DNA of 64,000 nucleotides, from assembly GCF_008329525.1 (NCBI RefSeq), contig NZ_NPKQ01000002.1, positions 1,280,311 through 1,344,310 of the forward strand, written 5' to 3'. Under the pieces are notes generated by a model. The model was not told the origin of the DNA. It searched no databases and worked only from the letters and a program-made list of their open reading frames with translations. Shown piece after piece: positions 8,049-19,290 of this stretch (position 1 is the stretch's first letter; each line of letters opens with the position of its first letter). The position numbers and the translations under genes are program-made. This stretch comes from Tardiphaga sp. P9-11. Lineage in GTDB: Bacteria; Pseudomonadota; Alphaproteobacteria; Rhizobiales; Xanthobacteraceae.

Positions 8049-9997
8049 ACAAAACATCCCAAATCGTGGACACCGCCGGCATCGGCGGCGCATTCCATAT
8101 CGAAAACATCTATCCGATCATCGATGCTGGCCGTTTTCCGGTCAAACGCATCGTGGGCGAACCTGTCGCCGTCTATGCCGACCTGTACCGCGATGGTCAC
8201 GAGATCATCGCCGCGGCCATCGTCTGGCGCCGCGAGCAGGACCGCGAGTGGAATCGGGTCCCGATGACCCTGGAGGTCAATGACCGCTGGGGCGGTTCAT
8301 TCATCCCCGATGGCATCGGACGCTATGTCTATGCGATCGAGGCCTGGACCGACGAATTCGCGACCTGGCGCCACGGCTTCGAGCTGAAGCTGAAGGCCGG
8401 ACAGGATGTCACGCTGGATGCGCTCGAAGGCGCCGGCCTGATGACCAAGGCGCAGAATGGCGGACCCGAGGCTTCTGCGCTCATCGTCAAGCAATGCGAG
8501 AATTTCCTGCAGACCGGCGACAATGAGCCGCTGCTCTCACCTGAACTGCGCACCGCCATGGCCGAAGCGCAGTTACGCCCGGACATGACGCGCTCGCCGC
8601 TGTTGCCGCTGATGATCGACCGCCCCCGTGCCCGCAACGGCGCGTGGTATGAGATGGTGCCGCGCAGCCAGAGCACGGTGCCCGGCCAGCATGGCACGTT
8701 CCGCGATTGTATTGCCCGCCTGCCCGACGTGCAGGCGATGGGCTTCGACGTGCTGTATTTCACGCCGATTCATCCCATCGGCAAGACCAACCGCAAGGGC
8801 AAGAACAATTCACTGACGTCCGAGCCCGGCGATGTCGGCAGCCCCTATGCCATCGGCGGCGCCGAAGGCGGCCATGACGCGATTCATCCTGAACTCGGCA
8901 CCATGGAGGATTTCCATGCGCTGATCGCTGCGTGCGAGGAGCACGCTCTGGAAGTCGCGATCGACGTCGCCGTGCAGTGCTCGCCGGATCATCCGTGGGT
9001 CGAGGAGCATCCGGACTGGTTCAAGCGCCGGCCCGACGGCTCGATGAAATATGCCGAGAACCCGCCGAAGAAATACGAAGACATCCACAACCCCGACTTC
9101 GACTGCGAAGACGCTGGATCGCTGTGGAATGCGCTGCGCGACATGCTGCTGTTCTGGTGCAACCAGGGCGTAAGGATCTTCCGCATCGACAATCCGCACA
9201 CCAAGCCGCTGCGGTTCTGGGAATGGGCGATCCACGAGGTGCAGTTGAAGCATCCGGATGCGCTGTTTCTGGCGGAGGCCTTCACGCGTCCGAAGCTGAT
9301 GAAGGGCCTCGCCAAGCTCGGCTTCTCGCAGAGCTACACCTATTTCACCTGGCGCACCGCGAAATGGGAGATCGAGCAGTATCTCAACGAACTGTGCGGC
9401 TATCCCGAGCGCGAATTCTATCGCCCCAACTTCTTCGTCAACACGCCGGACATCCTGCCCTATCACCTGCAATCCGGTGAAGCCTGGATGTTCAAGGCGC
9501 GGGTGGCACTGGCCGCCGCGCTTTCGTCGACCTATGGCATCTATAACGGCTTCGAACTGCTCGAACACGAGGCCATTCCGGGCAAAGAGGAATATCTGAA
9601 CTCGGAGAAATACGAGATCAAGACCCGCGACTGGAATGCGCCGGGCAATATCAAGGCCTATATCACTGCACTGAACCATGCGCGCCGCGCCAACCCGGCA
9701 CTGCAGCAGACATCGAACCTGCGCTTCATGCCGGTCGAGAACGACAACATCATCGGCTTTGTCAAGGAGTCGGTGGATGGCACCAATACGGTCGCCGGCG
9801 CCATCGCGCTGTCGCGCGACGCTTACGAATTCTGGTTGCCCATCGACACGCAGGTGATGGTCGATGGCGAGCGGCGCAATGTTGCCGCCATCGAGAACAT
9901 CATTACCGGCGAGCGCCATGGCGTCGAATGGGGCGGCATCCGCCTGCGTCTCGATCCCCAACGCGACCCCGCCATCTTCTTCCTTTGCCTCGCCTGA
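8045..9997 (+). CDS. glgE: alpha-1,4-glucan:maltose-1-phosphate maltosyltransferase
   Basis: This GH13_3 enzyme extends alpha-1,4-glucan using maltose 1-phosphate. It has an N-terminal beta-domain, then the barrel with GMPR-type sequence [24 protein letters not shown], and the nucleophile Asp in [12 protein letters not shown] (residue 382 from this start) followed by the acid/base Glu in [10 protein letters not shown] (residue 411). These motifs separate GlgE from ordinary amylases. The GTG at 8045 gives 650 residues beginning MNKTSQ. An in-frame TTG at 8000 would add 15 residues, but neither start has a good ribosome-binding site. The treS-mak fusion, which supplies maltose 1-phosphate, starts 10 bases after the stop. 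Confidence 0.93.
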   Translation: MNKTSQIVDTAGIGGAFHIENIYPIIDAGRFPVKRIVGEPVAVYADLYRDGHEIIAAAIVWRREQDREWNRVPMTLEVNDRWGGSFIPDGIGRYVYAIEAWTDEFATWRHGFELKLKAGQDVTLDALEGAGLMTKAQNGGPEASALIVKQCENFLQTGDNEPLLSPELRTAMAEAQLRPDMTRSPLLPLMIDRPRARNGAWYEMVPRSQSTVPGQHGTFRDCIARLPDVQAMGFDVLYFTPIHPIGKTNRKGKNNSLTSEPGDVGSPYAIGGAEGGHDAIHPELGTMEDFHALIAACEEHALEVAIDVAVQCSPDHPWVEEHPDWFKRRPDGSMKYAENPPKKYEDIHNPDFDCEDAGSLWNALRDMLLFWCNQGVRIFRIDNPHTKPLRFWEWAIHEVQLKHPDALFLAEAFTRPKLMKGLAKLGFSQSYTYFTWRTAKWEIEQYLNELCGYPEREFYRPNFFVNTPDILPYHLQSGEAWMFKARVALAAALSSTYGIYNGFELLEHEAIPGKEEYLNSEKYEIKTRDWNAPGNIKAYITALNHARRANPALQQTSNLRFMPVENDNIIGFVKESVDGTNTVAGAIALSRDAYEFWLPIDTQVMVDGERRNVAAIENIITGERHGVEWGGIRLRLDPQRDPAIFFLCLA

Positions 9998-10007
9998 AAG
10001 CGTTGAC

Positions 10008-13000
10008 ATGAACGTAATGACCGATATCGACGTCAAAGCGAAACAGCGTGCTGAGGAGATCGACAAGCTCTGGTACAAAGACACGATCATCTACCAGCTG
10101 CACGTGAAGACCTTTGCCGACAGCAACAATGATGGCATCGGCGATTTCGCGGGCCTGACCGAAAAACTGGATTACCTGCAGGATCTCGGCGTCACCACCC
10201 TGTGGCTGATGCCATTCTATCCCTCGCCGGGCCGCGACGATGGCTATGATATCGCCGACTACGGCACCATCCATCCCGACTTCGGCACGATGAAGGACTT
10301 CAAGCGCTTCATCCATGAAGCCAAGCGCCGCGGCCTGCGTGTGATTACCGAACTCGTCATCAATCACACATCGGACCAGCACGACTGGTTCAAGCGCGCT
10401 CGACGCAGCCCGGCAGGCTCATCCGCGCGCAACTGGTATGTCTGGAGCGACACCGACCAGAAGTACGACGGCACCCGGATCATCTTCACCGATACCGAGA
10501 AGTCGAACTGGACCTGGGATCCGGAAGCCAAGGCCTATTACTGGCACCGCTTCTTCTCGCATCAGCCGGATCTGAATTTCGACAATCCGCGCGTAGTCTC
10601 GGCAGTGGTGCAGGTGATGAAGCGCTGGCTGGATGCCGGCGTCGACGGATTCCGTCTGGACGCGATCCCCTATCTGGTCGAGCGCGACGGCACCAACAAC
10701 GAGAACCTGCCGGAGACACACAAGGTCATCAAGCATCTGCGCGCCGAGCTCGACGCCTATGCGCCGGGCAAATTATTACTCGCCGAAGCCAATCAGTGGC
10801 CGGAGGACGTGCAGGAGTATTTCGGCGACAGCGACGAATGCCAGATGGCCTATCACTTCCCGCTGATGCCGCGCATCTATATGGCGCTCGCGCAGGAAGA
10901 CCGTTTCCCGATCACCGACATCATGCGCCAGACGCCGGATATTCCATCCGACTGCCAATGGGCCATGTTCCTGCGCAATCACGACGAGCTGACGCTGGAA
11001 ATGGTCACCGACGTCGAGCGCGACTATCTGTGGTCGACCTATGCGAACGATCCGCGTGCGCGCATCAATGTCGGCATTCGCCGCCGCCTGGCGCCCTTGA
11101 TGGACAACGATCGCCGCAAGATCGAGCTGCTGGATTCACTGTTGCTGTCGTTCCCCGGTACGCCGATCATCTATTACGGCGACGAGATTGGCATGGGCGA
11201 CAATATCTATCTCGGCGATCGCAACGGCGTGCGCACACCGATGCAATGGGCACCGGACCGCAATGGCGGCTTCTCGCGCGCCGATCCCGCGCGGCTTTAT
11301 GCACCGCCGATCATGGATCCGATCTACGGTTACGAGTCCGTGAACGTGGAGGCGCAGTCGCGCAGCCTGTCGTCGCTGCTATCGGCGACCAAGCGCCTCA
11401 TTGCTGTCAGGAAATCAACGCTCGCTTTCGGCCGCGGCACCATGATCTTCATCCGCCCCGACAACCGTTCCGTTCTCGCTTATGTACGCCAACTCGGCGA
11501 CGAAGCGATCCTCTGCGTCGCCAACCTGTCGCGCGCCGCGCAGGCCACCGAACTCGACCTGTCGCCGTGGAAGGAACGCGTGCCGCTGGAAATGCTCGGC
11601 CGCACCAAATTTCCGCCGATCGGCGACCTGCCTTACATGATTACGCTGGCGCCTTACGGTTTCTACTGGTTCCAGTTGCAGTTGCGCGATGTCTCCGAAC
11701 ATTCGCAGCCGCCGGTGGTGCCGGAATTCGAAACGCTCGTGGTGCCGCTCGGCTCGACCTGGATGACTCTCGCCCGCACGCGTGGTGTGTTCGAACGCGA
11801 CGTGCTGCCCTCCTTCCTGGCGCGCAGCCGCTGGTATCCGGAGCGACAGCAAAAGGCGATCCAGCCCGTGCTCACCGGAGCCATCCCGTTCTGCGAGATC
11901 GGCGACAACCGCCCATGGCTGGCGTTCTTCGAAACCACGCAGCGCAATGTGGCGACGCGCTATCTGCTGCCCATGCAGATCGAGTGGACCCGCTTCGACC
12001 GCGAACGCTACAATCCGAAAGCCTTTGCCGCGGTTCGTCAGGGCGCGCGCGAAGGTACCCTGCTCGATGTTGCCACCGACCACATCTTCATTGCGCTGCT
12101 GTTGCACAATTTGCGAATTTCACTGACCGTCGAAGAAGAGGGCAACCGGCTGGAGTTCCGGCCGACCGCGAAGCTTGCTGAAAAACCTGCTGCGCCGCTG
12201 GAGAATATCCGTGCGGTCGAGACCGAACAATCCAACAGCACTGCACTGGTCGACAACGATTATGTTGTGAAGATCTATCGCAAGCTGCAGGCCGGCATCA
12301 ATCCGGAGATCGAAGTCAGCCGGTTCCTGACGGATATCGCCGGATTCGCCAATACGCCGGCTTTGCTTGGCAGCGTCGAACTGGTTGAGGGCGATCAGCG
12401 CACAGCCGTCGCCATCGTGCATGCCTTTGTGCAGAATCAGGGCGATGCCTGGACGGTGACATCGGCCTATCTCGACCGTTTTGCCGATGAGCAGCGTCTG
12501 CTGGCGGTGGATGACCACGCGCCGCACAGTGAAGAGCAGGTACCGTATCTGCTCTATATGTCGCAGACTGGCCGCCGCGTCGCCGAGATGCAGATGGCGC
12601 TGGCCAGCCGCGACGACATCCCGGATTTCAAGCCGGAGCCGACGTCACCTGACGATATCAGGCTCTGGATCAACGAAATCGTCGCGCGTGCGGAGCCGGT
12701 ATTTAGCGCGCTCGCCCAACGTCGCAATGCTGCGAGGGATTCGGATCGCGCGCTGATCGATCAGGTGCTGGAATTGCGCCACGGCTTGCGGGGGTGGCTG
12801 ACTGAGCTGCTGCCGGAGAATACCGACGGACTGAAGATCCGCCATCATGGAGATTTCCATCTCGGCCAGATGCTGATCGTCAAGGATGATATCTTCATCA
12901 TCGACTTCGAGGGCGAGCCGCGCCGGTCGATTGCCGACCGCCGCCGCAAGGCGCCCGCTGCACGCGATATCGCCGGACTCATCCGCTCGATCGACTATTC

Positions 13001-13307
13001 AGCCACGGCGGCGCTCGAACGCGCGCTCAGGGTTACATCTGATGACACCGGCAAGCTTGCCGCGGCGCTCGATGCCTGGCGGGAACGCGCCACATCGTCC
13101 TTCGTTGACGCCTATCGCGAGACCATGACCGACAAGCGATTGTGGCCTGCCGATCAGACTGCTGCGACGAGCATGCTGAATTTCTTTCTCATCGAGAAAG
13201 CGCTCTACGAAATCGAATACGAACTTGCGCATAGGCCAGATTGGCTGCGCGTGCCACTGACTGGCATCCTGCGCATTCTGAACCAGTATTCTGAGGAGGT
13301 CGTATGA
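10008..13307 (+). CDS. treS: trehalose synthase (maltose-trehalose mutase) fused to maltokinase
   Basis: This fusion protein has 1,099 residues. The N-terminal half (about 1-560) is a GH13_16 TreS barrel interconverting trehalose and maltose, with nucleophile Asp218 in [13 protein letters not shown] and acid/base Glu260 in [14 protein letters not shown]. The C-terminal half (about 600-1099) is a maltokinase (Mak/Pep2) of aminoglycoside-phosphotransferase fold, with [12 protein letters not shown] as catalytic loop and [10 protein letters not shown] as metal-binding Asp. Together they turn trehalose into maltose 1-phosphate for GlgE. The ATG at 10008 is preferred over upstream in-frame codons because those lie inside glgE. 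The last 4 bases overlap glgB (ATGA). Confidence 0.95.
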   Translation: MNVMTDIDVKAKQRAEEIDKLWYKDTIIYQLHVKTFADSNNDGIGDFAGLTEKLDYLQDLGVTTLWLMPFYPSPGRDDGYDIADYGTIHPDFGTMKDFKRFIHEAKRRGLRVITELVINHTSDQHDWFKRARRSPAGSSARNWYVWSDTDQKYDGTRIIFTDTEKSNWTWDPEAKAYYWHRFFSHQPDLNFDNPRVVSAVVQVMKRWLDAGVDGFRLDAIPYLVERDGTNNENLPETHKVIKHLRAELDAYAPGKLLLAEANQWPEDVQEYFGDSDECQMAYHFPLMPRIYMALAQEDRFPITDIMRQTPDIPSDCQWAMFLRNHDELTLEMVTDVERDYLWSTYANDPRARINVGIRRRLAPLMDNDRRKIELLDSLLLSFPGTPIIYYGDEIGMGDNIYLGDRNGVRTPMQWAPDRNGGFSRADPARLYAPPIMDPIYGYESVNVEAQSRSLSSLLSATKRLIAVRKSTLAFGRGTMIFIRPDNRSVLAYVRQLGDEAILCVANLSRAAQATELDLSPWKERVPLEMLGRTKFPPIGDLPYMITLAPYGFYWFQLQLRDVSEHSQPPVVPEFETLVVPLGSTWMTLARTRGVFERDVLPSFLARSRWYPERQQKAIQPVLTGAIPFCEIGDNRPWLAFFETTQRNVATRYLLPMQIEWTRFDRERYNPKAFAAVRQGAREGTLLDVATDHIFIALLLHNLRISLTVEEEGNRLEFRPTAKLAEKPAAPLENIRAVETEQSNSTALVDNDYVVKIYRKLQAGINPEIEVSRFLTDIAGFANTPALLGSVELVEGDQRTAVAIVHAFVQNQGDAWTVTSAYLDRFADEQRLLAVDDHAPHSEEQVPYLLYMSQTGRRVAEMQMALASRDDIPDFKPEPTSPDDIRLWINEIVARAEPVFSALAQRRNAARDSDRALIDQVLELRHGLRGWLTELLPENTDGLKIRHHGDFHLGQMLIVKDDIFIIDFEGEPRRSIADRRRKAPAARDIAGLIRSIDYSATAALERALRVTSDDTGKLAAALDAWRERATSSFVDAYRETMTDKRLWPADQTAATSMLNFFLIEKALYEIEYELAHRPDWLRVPLTGILRILNQYSEEVV

Positions 13308-15445
13308 CCAATTTGCCCGCGGAGGCTTACGCAATCGTCGAAGGCCGCCACTCCGATCCATTCCACTATCTCGGCCCCCACAAGGAGGCCGACAGAACAG
13401 TCGTGCGCGCCTTCCTGCCTGAAGCCGTGAATGTCGATGCCATTGACGATCATGGCGCCACCACGGCGTTGGAGCGTGTGCATGATGCCGGCCTGTTCGT
13501 CGGTGCGCTGGCCAATGGCTCGACGAAGTATCAATTGCGGGCGCGTTACGGCGACAAGTCCGTCGATCTCGATGATCCCTATCGCTTTCCACCCATCCTG
13601 AGCGAATTCGATCTCTATTTGCTCGGTGAAGGCACGCATCAACGGCTCTATGACAAGCTTGGCGCCCATCCGATGGTACTCGAAGGCGTCAGCGGCGTTG
13701 GCTTTGTCGTGCTTGCACCGAACGCGAAACGCGTCAGCGTCGTCGGCGATTTCAATTTCTGGGATGCGCGTCGCCATCCGATGCGCGTGCGCGGCCCCGG
13801 CTGCTGGGAATTGTTCGTCCCCGGCGCGACGCCCGGCGATCACTACAAGTTCGATATCATCGGCCCGCATGGCCAGTTGACGCAGAAATCCGACCCGATG
13901 GCCTTCGCCGCGGAGCTACGCCCCTCCACGGCCTCGATCGTGCTCGACGAAACCAGGATTCCGCATCCACGCCCGGCGCCCACCGACGTCAATGCGCTGA
14001 ACAAGCCGATGTCGATCTATGAAGTGCATCTCGGTTCATGGCGCCGCAAGGGCGACAATGAGTGGCTGACCTATCGCGATCTCGCGGAGACGCTGCCGCG
14101 CTATGTCCGCGACCTCGGCTTCACCCATGTGGAATTCCTGCCCGTCAACGAGCATCCGTTTGACGGCTCCTGGGGTTATCAGCCGACCGGCATGTATGCG
14201 CCGACCAGCCGTTTCGGCACGCCGACAGAATTCGCATTGCTGATCGACGCTTGCCACGCCGAAGGGCTCGGCGTGCTGCTCGACTGGGTGCCGGGCCACT
14301 TCCCCGACGATCCGCACGGCCTCGGCAATTTCGACGGCACAGCCCTTTATGAACACGCCAACCCGCTGCAGGGCCGGCATATGGACTGGGGCACGCTGAT
14401 CTACAATTACGGCCGTACGGAAGTCGTGAACTTCCTCGTCTCCAACGCGCTGTTCTGGCTCGAGCGCTACAACATCGATGGTCTCCGCGTTGATGCTGTG
14501 GCCTCGATGCTGTATCTCGATTACAGCCGCGAAGCCGGCGCCTGGATTCCGAACAAATATGGTGGCCGCGAGAATATCGAGGCGATCAGCTTCCTGCGCC
14601 GCTTCAACACCGAGGTGTTCGCAAAATTTCCGCATGCCACCACGGCCGCGGAGGAATCCACTGCATGGCCGCAGGTGTCACGCCCGGTCGAATTCGGCGG
14701 CCTCGGTTTCGGCTACAAGTGGAACATGGGCTGGATGCATGACACGCTGAATTACATCAGCAAGGATCCGATCTATCGCAAGTACCAGCACAACGACATT
14801 CTGTTCGGGCTGCAATACGCCTTCTCGGAAAATTTCGTGTTGCCACTATCGCATGACGAGGTGGTGCATGGTAAGCGATCGATTTTAGGCCGCATGCCCG
14901 GCGACGACTGGCAGCGGTTCGCCAATTTGCGTGCGTATTACGCCTTCATGTTCGGGCATCCCGGCAAGAAGCTGATGTTCATGGGCTGCGAGTTCGCCCA
15001 GGAACGCGAGTGGAATCACGACACGTCACTGGACTGGCACCTGCTGGAACAGGACAAGCATGCCGGCATCCATTCACTGATCCGCGATCTCAACGAGCTG
15101 TATCGCAACCAACCGGCGCTGCATGAGCTCGACTGCGATCCAGCGGGCTTCGAATGGATGATCACCGACGACGCCGGCAACAACGTCTTCGCGTGGCTGC
15201 GCAAAGGCACCAATCCGCGCGCGCAATGTCTCGTGGTCGTGAATTTCTCGCCGAACGTCTATCACAATTACCGCGTCCGCGTGCCGTTCACAGGCACATG
15301 GCGCGAGATCTTGAATTCCGACGCCGCGCATTACGGCGGCAGCAATGTCGGAAATTCGGGCGAAGTCATTGCAACAGGACTTGTGCCCGAACTCAGTCTG
15401 ACCATTCCACCGCTAGCCGCACTCTTTCTCGTACCGGAATTCTAG
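13304..15445 (+). CDS. glgB: 1,4-alpha-glucan branching enzyme
   Basis: This 713-residue GH13_9 enzyme introduces alpha-1,6 branches into the glucan made by GlgE. It has two N-terminal beta-sandwich segments (the second, CBM48, contains [15 protein letters not shown]), then [26 protein letters not shown], the nucleophile region [18 protein letters not shown], and the TAAEEST acid/base Glu. Length matches two-sandwich GlgB. The start overlaps treS-mak by 4 bases and glgX begins 3 bases after the stop, so it is deep inside the operon. Confidence 0.97.
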   Translation: MTNLPAEAYAIVEGRHSDPFHYLGPHKEADRTVVRAFLPEAVNVDAIDDHGATTALERVHDAGLFVGALANGSTKYQLRARYGDKSVDLDDPYRFPPILSEFDLYLLGEGTHQRLYDKLGAHPMVLEGVSGVGFVVLAPNAKRVSVVGDFNFWDARRHPMRVRGPGCWELFVPGATPGDHYKFDIIGPHGQLTQKSDPMAFAAELRPSTASIVLDETRIPHPRPAPTDVNALNKPMSIYEVHLGSWRRKGDNEWLTYRDLAETLPRYVRDLGFTHVEFLPVNEHPFDGSWGYQPTGMYAPTSRFGTPTEFALLIDACHAEGLGVLLDWVPGHFPDDPHGLGNFDGTALYEHANPLQGRHMDWGTLIYNYGRTEVVNFLVSNALFWLERYNIDGLRVDAVASMLYLDYSREAGAWIPNKYGGRENIEAISFLRRFNTEVFAKFPHATTAAEESTAWPQVSRPVEFGGLGFGYKWNMGWMHDTLNYISKDPIYRKYQHNDILFGLQYAFSENFVLPLSHDEVVHGKRSILGRMPGDDWQRFANLRAYYAFMFGHPGKKLMFMGCEFAQEREWNHDTSLDWHLLEQDKHAGIHSLIRDLNELYRNQPALHELDCDPAGFEWMITDDAGNNVFAWLRKGTNPRAQCLVVVNFSPNVYHNYRVRVPFTGTWREILNSDAAHYGGSNVGNSGEVIATGLVPELSLTIPPLAALFLVPEF

Positions 15446-15448
15446 AGC

Positions 15449-17527
15449 ATGAGATTATCCGCCGGCACGCCCTCCCGCCTCGGCGCAAACTGGGACGGAC
15501 GGGGGACCAACTTTGCCTTGTTCTCTGCGAACGCCACCAAGGTCGAACTGTGTCTGTTCGACAGCCAGGGGCGACGTGAGCTTGAGCGCATCGAACTGCC
15601 GGAATATAACGAGCACGTCTTTCACGGCTATCTCAATGATGTTTCGCCTGGCCAGCTCTATGGCTACCGCGTACACGGTCCCTATGAGCCCGAGCACGGC
15701 CATCGCTTTAATGCACACAAGCTACTCCTCGATCCCTATGCCAAAAAACTGGCTGGGCGCCTTGCGTGGAGCGATGCGCATTTCGGCTATCGCACCGGCT
15801 CCTCGCGCGAGGATCTGTCCTTCGATCGCCGCGACAATGCGCGCGGCATGCCGAAGGCCGTGGTGGTCGACGAGACTTTCAACTGGGGGCGCAAGGAAAC
15901 GCGGCCGAGCGTGCCCTGGGAAGACACCATCATCTATGAGGCCCATGTCAAAGGCTTGACGCAGACACGCAAGGATGTCCCGGCCGGCCTGCGCGGGACC
16001 TATCGCGGATTATCGTCGCCGTCGATGATTGAACATCTCAAACGGCTTGGCGTTACCACCATCGAGCTGCTGCCGGTGCACAGCTTCGTCGATGACCGTC
16101 GGCTGGTGGAAATGAAGCTGGTGAATTACTGGGGTTACAATACCCTCTCCTTCTTCGCCCCGGAAGCGCGCTACGGCGCCGACAATCCGCTCGATGCGTT
16201 CCGTACGACGGTCGCGCGACTGCATGACGCGGGCATCGAAGTGATGCTCGACGTGGTCTATAACCACACCGCCGAAGGCAACCACCTCGGCCCGACGCTC
16301 AGCTATCGCGGCATCGACAACGCTTCCTATTATTGGTTGATGCCGGACAATCCACGATTCTATGACGACTTCACGGGCTGTGGCAGTTCGGTGAACCTTA
16401 CGCATCCGCGCGTGTTGCAGATGGTGATGGATTCACTGCGTTACTGGGTCGAGGTGTGTCACGTGGATGGCTTTCGTTTCGACCTTGCAACCACGCTGGC
16501 GCGCGGGCCGAATGGCTTCGATCGCAATAGCGGCTTCCTCACCGCCATCAGGCAAGACCCCGTGCTTGCGAACGTCAAGATGGTCGCAGAGCCCTGGGAT
16601 CTCGGCATGGGCGGCTATCAGGTCGGTGCGTTCCCGTCGCAATGGTCGGAATGGAACGACAAATATCGCAGTGCCATGCGGCGCTACTGGAGCGGCGAGG
16701 GCTCGCTGATCGGCGAAGTCTCCAGCCGCATGACCGGCTCATCCGACGTGTTCAACCATGACTGCCGCAAGCAGCGCGCCGGCATAAACCACGTCACCGT
16801 GCATGACGGTTTTCCGCTCGCCGATCTGTTTGCCTATAACGAGAAGCACAACGAGGCCAATGGCGAGGACAATCGCGACGGCTCCAGTGACAATCTCAGC
16901 AACAATTTCGGCGTCGAGGGCCCGACGGACGATCCCGCACTGTTGGCGCTGCGTCGGCAGCTCCGCAAGAACCAGCTCGCCTGTCTCTTTCTCGCACAGG
17001 GCGTGCCGCTGCTGCTGGCCGGCGACGAGGTCGGCAACACCCAGGGCGGTAACAATAACGCCTATTGTCAGGACAACGAGATCGGCTGGGTCGGCTGGGG
17101 GAATCTCGGCGACAAGGACGACGACCTCACCGACTTCATCGGCCATATGGCGCAACTGCGACGGCGCTTTCCTCAGATCACCACGCAGCGCTGGCTCGAA
17201 GGTCGCCGTGCGGACGGCAGCTATGGCGTTCTGTGGCTGACGCCCTCTGCCGAAGAGATGACCGAGGCCGACTGGGCGTTTCCCGACGGCCGCTTCCTCG
17301 CTTACGTGATGAGCGCCTCCGGCGAGAACACCAATCCGATCTTCATCGTGCTTAACGCGGCGCCCGATGGCATTCCGTTCAAACTGCCGAAGATGCTGGA
17401 ATACAAGAACTGGCGGCAGATACTTAACACTGCTGAGGATCAACTCTCGATCGCCATCCTCCCGCCCGGCAGCGACATCGACGCGCCGCCGCGCTCGGTG
17501 CTGGCTTTTGCAGGGACGACGGCATGA
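15449..17527 (+). CDS. glgX: glycogen debranching enzyme
   Basis: This 692-residue GH13_11 isoamylase-type enzyme hydrolyses alpha-1,6 branches of trimmed glycogen. It starts with the CBM48-containing GTPSRLGANWDGRGTNFALF, then EAHVKGLTQ, DVVYNHTAEGN, the nucleophile block VDGFRFDLATTLAR, AEPWDLGMGGYQVG for acid/base, and the C-terminal LAGDEVGNTQGGNNNAYCQD. It begins 3 bases after glgB and overlaps treZ by 4. Its released linear chains are substrates for TreY or MalQ encoded alongside. Confidence 0.96.
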   Translation: MRLSAGTPSRLGANWDGRGTNFALFSANATKVELCLFDSQGRRELERIELPEYNEHVFHGYLNDVSPGQLYGYRVHGPYEPEHGHRFNAHKLLLDPYAKKLAGRLAWSDAHFGYRTGSSREDLSFDRRDNARGMPKAVVVDETFNWGRKETRPSVPWEDTIIYEAHVKGLTQTRKDVPAGLRGTYRGLSSPSMIEHLKRLGVTTIELLPVHSFVDDRRLVEMKLVNYWGYNTLSFFAPEARYGADNPLDAFRTTVARLHDAGIEVMLDVVYNHTAEGNHLGPTLSYRGIDNASYYWLMPDNPRFYDDFTGCGSSVNLTHPRVLQMVMDSLRYWVEVCHVDGFRFDLATTLARGPNGFDRNSGFLTAIRQDPVLANVKMVAEPWDLGMGGYQVGAFPSQWSEWNDKYRSAMRRYWSGEGSLIGEVSSRMTGSSDVFNHDCRKQRAGINHVTVHDGFPLADLFAYNEKHNEANGEDNRDGSSDNLSNNFGVEGPTDDPALLALRRQLRKNQLACLFLAQGVPLLLAGDEVGNTQGGNNNAYCQDNEIGWVGWGNLGDKDDDLTDFIGHMAQLRRRFPQITTQRWLEGRRADGSYGVLWLTPSAEEMTEADWAFPDGRFLAYVMSASGENTNPIFIVLNAAPDGIPFKLPKMLEYKNWRQILNTAEDQLSIAILPPGSDIDAPPRSVLAFAGTTA

Positions 17528-19290
17528 GCGGGTATTCGTTCGGACCACGGCTGACTGAGAAAGGCGCAATCTTCCGGTTGTGGGCACCGGCGGCTCAACG
17601 CGTCGATGTGATGCTCGGCGGTCAAATCCATCAACTGACGCCCGGCGACGATGGCTGGTTCGCGGCCGAGATCGCGGGTGCGAAGTCCGGTGCGACCTAT
17701 CGCTTCAGGATCAACGGCAAAACCGATGTCCCCGATCCGGGCTCACGCTTTCAGCCGAACGACATCGCCGGCCTTTCCGAAGTGATCGACCACAAGACCT
17801 ATCCGTGGCGCGCCACTGACTGGCGCGGGCGGCCGTGGGAAGAGACCGTGCTGCTCGAAACCCATGTCGGCACCTTCACGCCGGAGGGCACTTATCGCGC
17901 CATGATCGACAAGCTTGATCATCTGGTCGCGACCGGCATTACCGCCCTTGAGCTGATGCCGCTGGCGGATTTCGCGGGCCAGCGCAACTGGGGCTATGAC
18001 GGCGTGCTGTGGTATGCGCCGGACGCGATGTTCGGCCGCCCGGACGATCTTAAGGCGCTGATCGACGAGGCGCATCTGCGCGGACTGATGGTGTTTCTCG
18101 ATGTCGTCTACAATCACTTCGGACCGGAAGGGAATTATCTCGGCCTCTATGCGCCGGATTTCTTCGGCGGCGCCGACACTCCATGGGGCTCGGCCATCGA
18201 CTATCGCCTGCCGCAGGTGCGCGCTTATGCCATCGAGAATGCCATGGCATGGCTGCGCGACTATCGCTTCGACGGGCTGCGACTGGATGCCGTCCACGCC
18301 ATCGTCGAACAGGGCGAGATCCCGATGCTGCACGAGCTGAGCCGCGAAGTCGGCAAGCTCGCCGCCGATACCGGCCGACACATCCATCTCGTTCTGGAAA
18401 ACGACGACAACCGTGCCACCCTGCTCGATCCCGCCACCAACCCGCCGCGCGGCAAATATCGCGCACAGTGGAACGACGACTATCATCACGCCTGGCACGT
18501 GCTTCTGACCGGCGAAGATAAAGGCTATTACAGCGACTACGCGCAAAACCCACTCGATCATATCGTGCATGCGCTGGGCTCCGGCTTCGCCTATCAGGGA
18601 CAACCGTCTGCGCATCGCGCGGGCGCTGAACGCGGCGAACCATCAGGCGAACTCGCTCCGGCAGCCTTCGTGAACTTCCTGCAAAACCACGACCAGATCG
18701 GCAATCGCGCGCTTGGCGATCGGCTGGAGACCTTGGCCAGGCCCGAGGCCATCGAAGCTGCACTGGTCATTACACTCCTGGCGCCGATGGTGCCGATGCT
18801 GTTTCAGGGCGAGGAATGGGGCTCGAAAGTGCCGTTCCCATTTTTCTGCGATTTCGAAGGCGATCTCGCCAATGCCGTGCGTAACGGTCGCAAGAAGGAA
18901 TTCGCCAGCGCCTATGAGAAATATGGCGACGAGATTCCAGATCCGCTCCATGAGAGCTCCTTCCAGGCAGCCTTCGTCGATTGGGACAATCGCAACAATG
19001 CGTCCGGCCGGAAGCGGCTAGCTCTGGTGCGTGAACTGCTCGCGCTGCGCAAGCAACACATCATGCCCCGCCTAGCGGGTGCGCGCTTCGGCAAGGCCGA
19101 GGCGACTGGTGAGGGTCTGCTCACAGCAACGTGGAAGATGGGTGATGGCACCAGGTTGCATCTAATGGCTAATCTGTCCGACGAGACAGTGACGCCTGCG
19201 CAGCCGATATCCGGCATGAAAATCTGGGGCAACACCGACACTGGCGTGGGGACGCCGTGGTCCGTCGAATGGCGGATCGGAGACAAATAA
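17524..19290 (+). CDS. treZ: malto-oligosyltrehalose trehalohydrolase
   Basis: This 588-residue GH13_10 enzyme cleaves trehalose from maltooligosyltrehalose. An N-terminal beta-domain (FGPRLTEKGAIFRLWAPAA) precedes the barrel, with ETHVGTFTPEGTYRA, LADFAGQRNWGYDGVL, the nucleophile block FDGLRLDAVHAIVEQ, and the Glu in HLVLENDDN typical of TreZ. It overlaps glgX by 4 bases, and its TAA shares one base with the treY ATG. It works in sequence with TreY on linear glucans. Confidence 0.96.
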   Translation: MSGYSFGPRLTEKGAIFRLWAPAAQRVDVMLGGQIHQLTPGDDGWFAAEIAGAKSGATYRFRINGKTDVPDPGSRFQPNDIAGLSEVIDHKTYPWRATDWRGRPWEETVLLETHVGTFTPEGTYRAMIDKLDHLVATGITALELMPLADFAGQRNWGYDGVLWYAPDAMFGRPDDLKALIDEAHLRGLMVFLDVVYNHFGPEGNYLGLYAPDFFGGADTPWGSAIDYRLPQVRAYAIENAMAWLRDYRFDGLRLDAVHAIVEQGEIPMLHELSREVGKLAADTGRHIHLVLENDDNRATLLDPATNPPRGKYRAQWNDDYHHAWHVLLTGEDKGYYSDYAQNPLDHIVHALGSGFAYQGQPSAHRAGAERGEPSGELAPAAFVNFLQNHDQIGNRALGDRLETLARPEAIEAALVITLLAPMVPMLFQGEEWGSKVPFPFFCDFEGDLANAVRNGRKKEFASAYEKYGDEIPDPLHESSFQAAFVDWDNRNNASGRKRLALVRELLALRKQHIMPRLAGARFGKAEATGEGLLTATWKMGDGTRLHLMANLSDETVTPAQPISGMKIWGNTDTGVGTPWSVEWRIGDK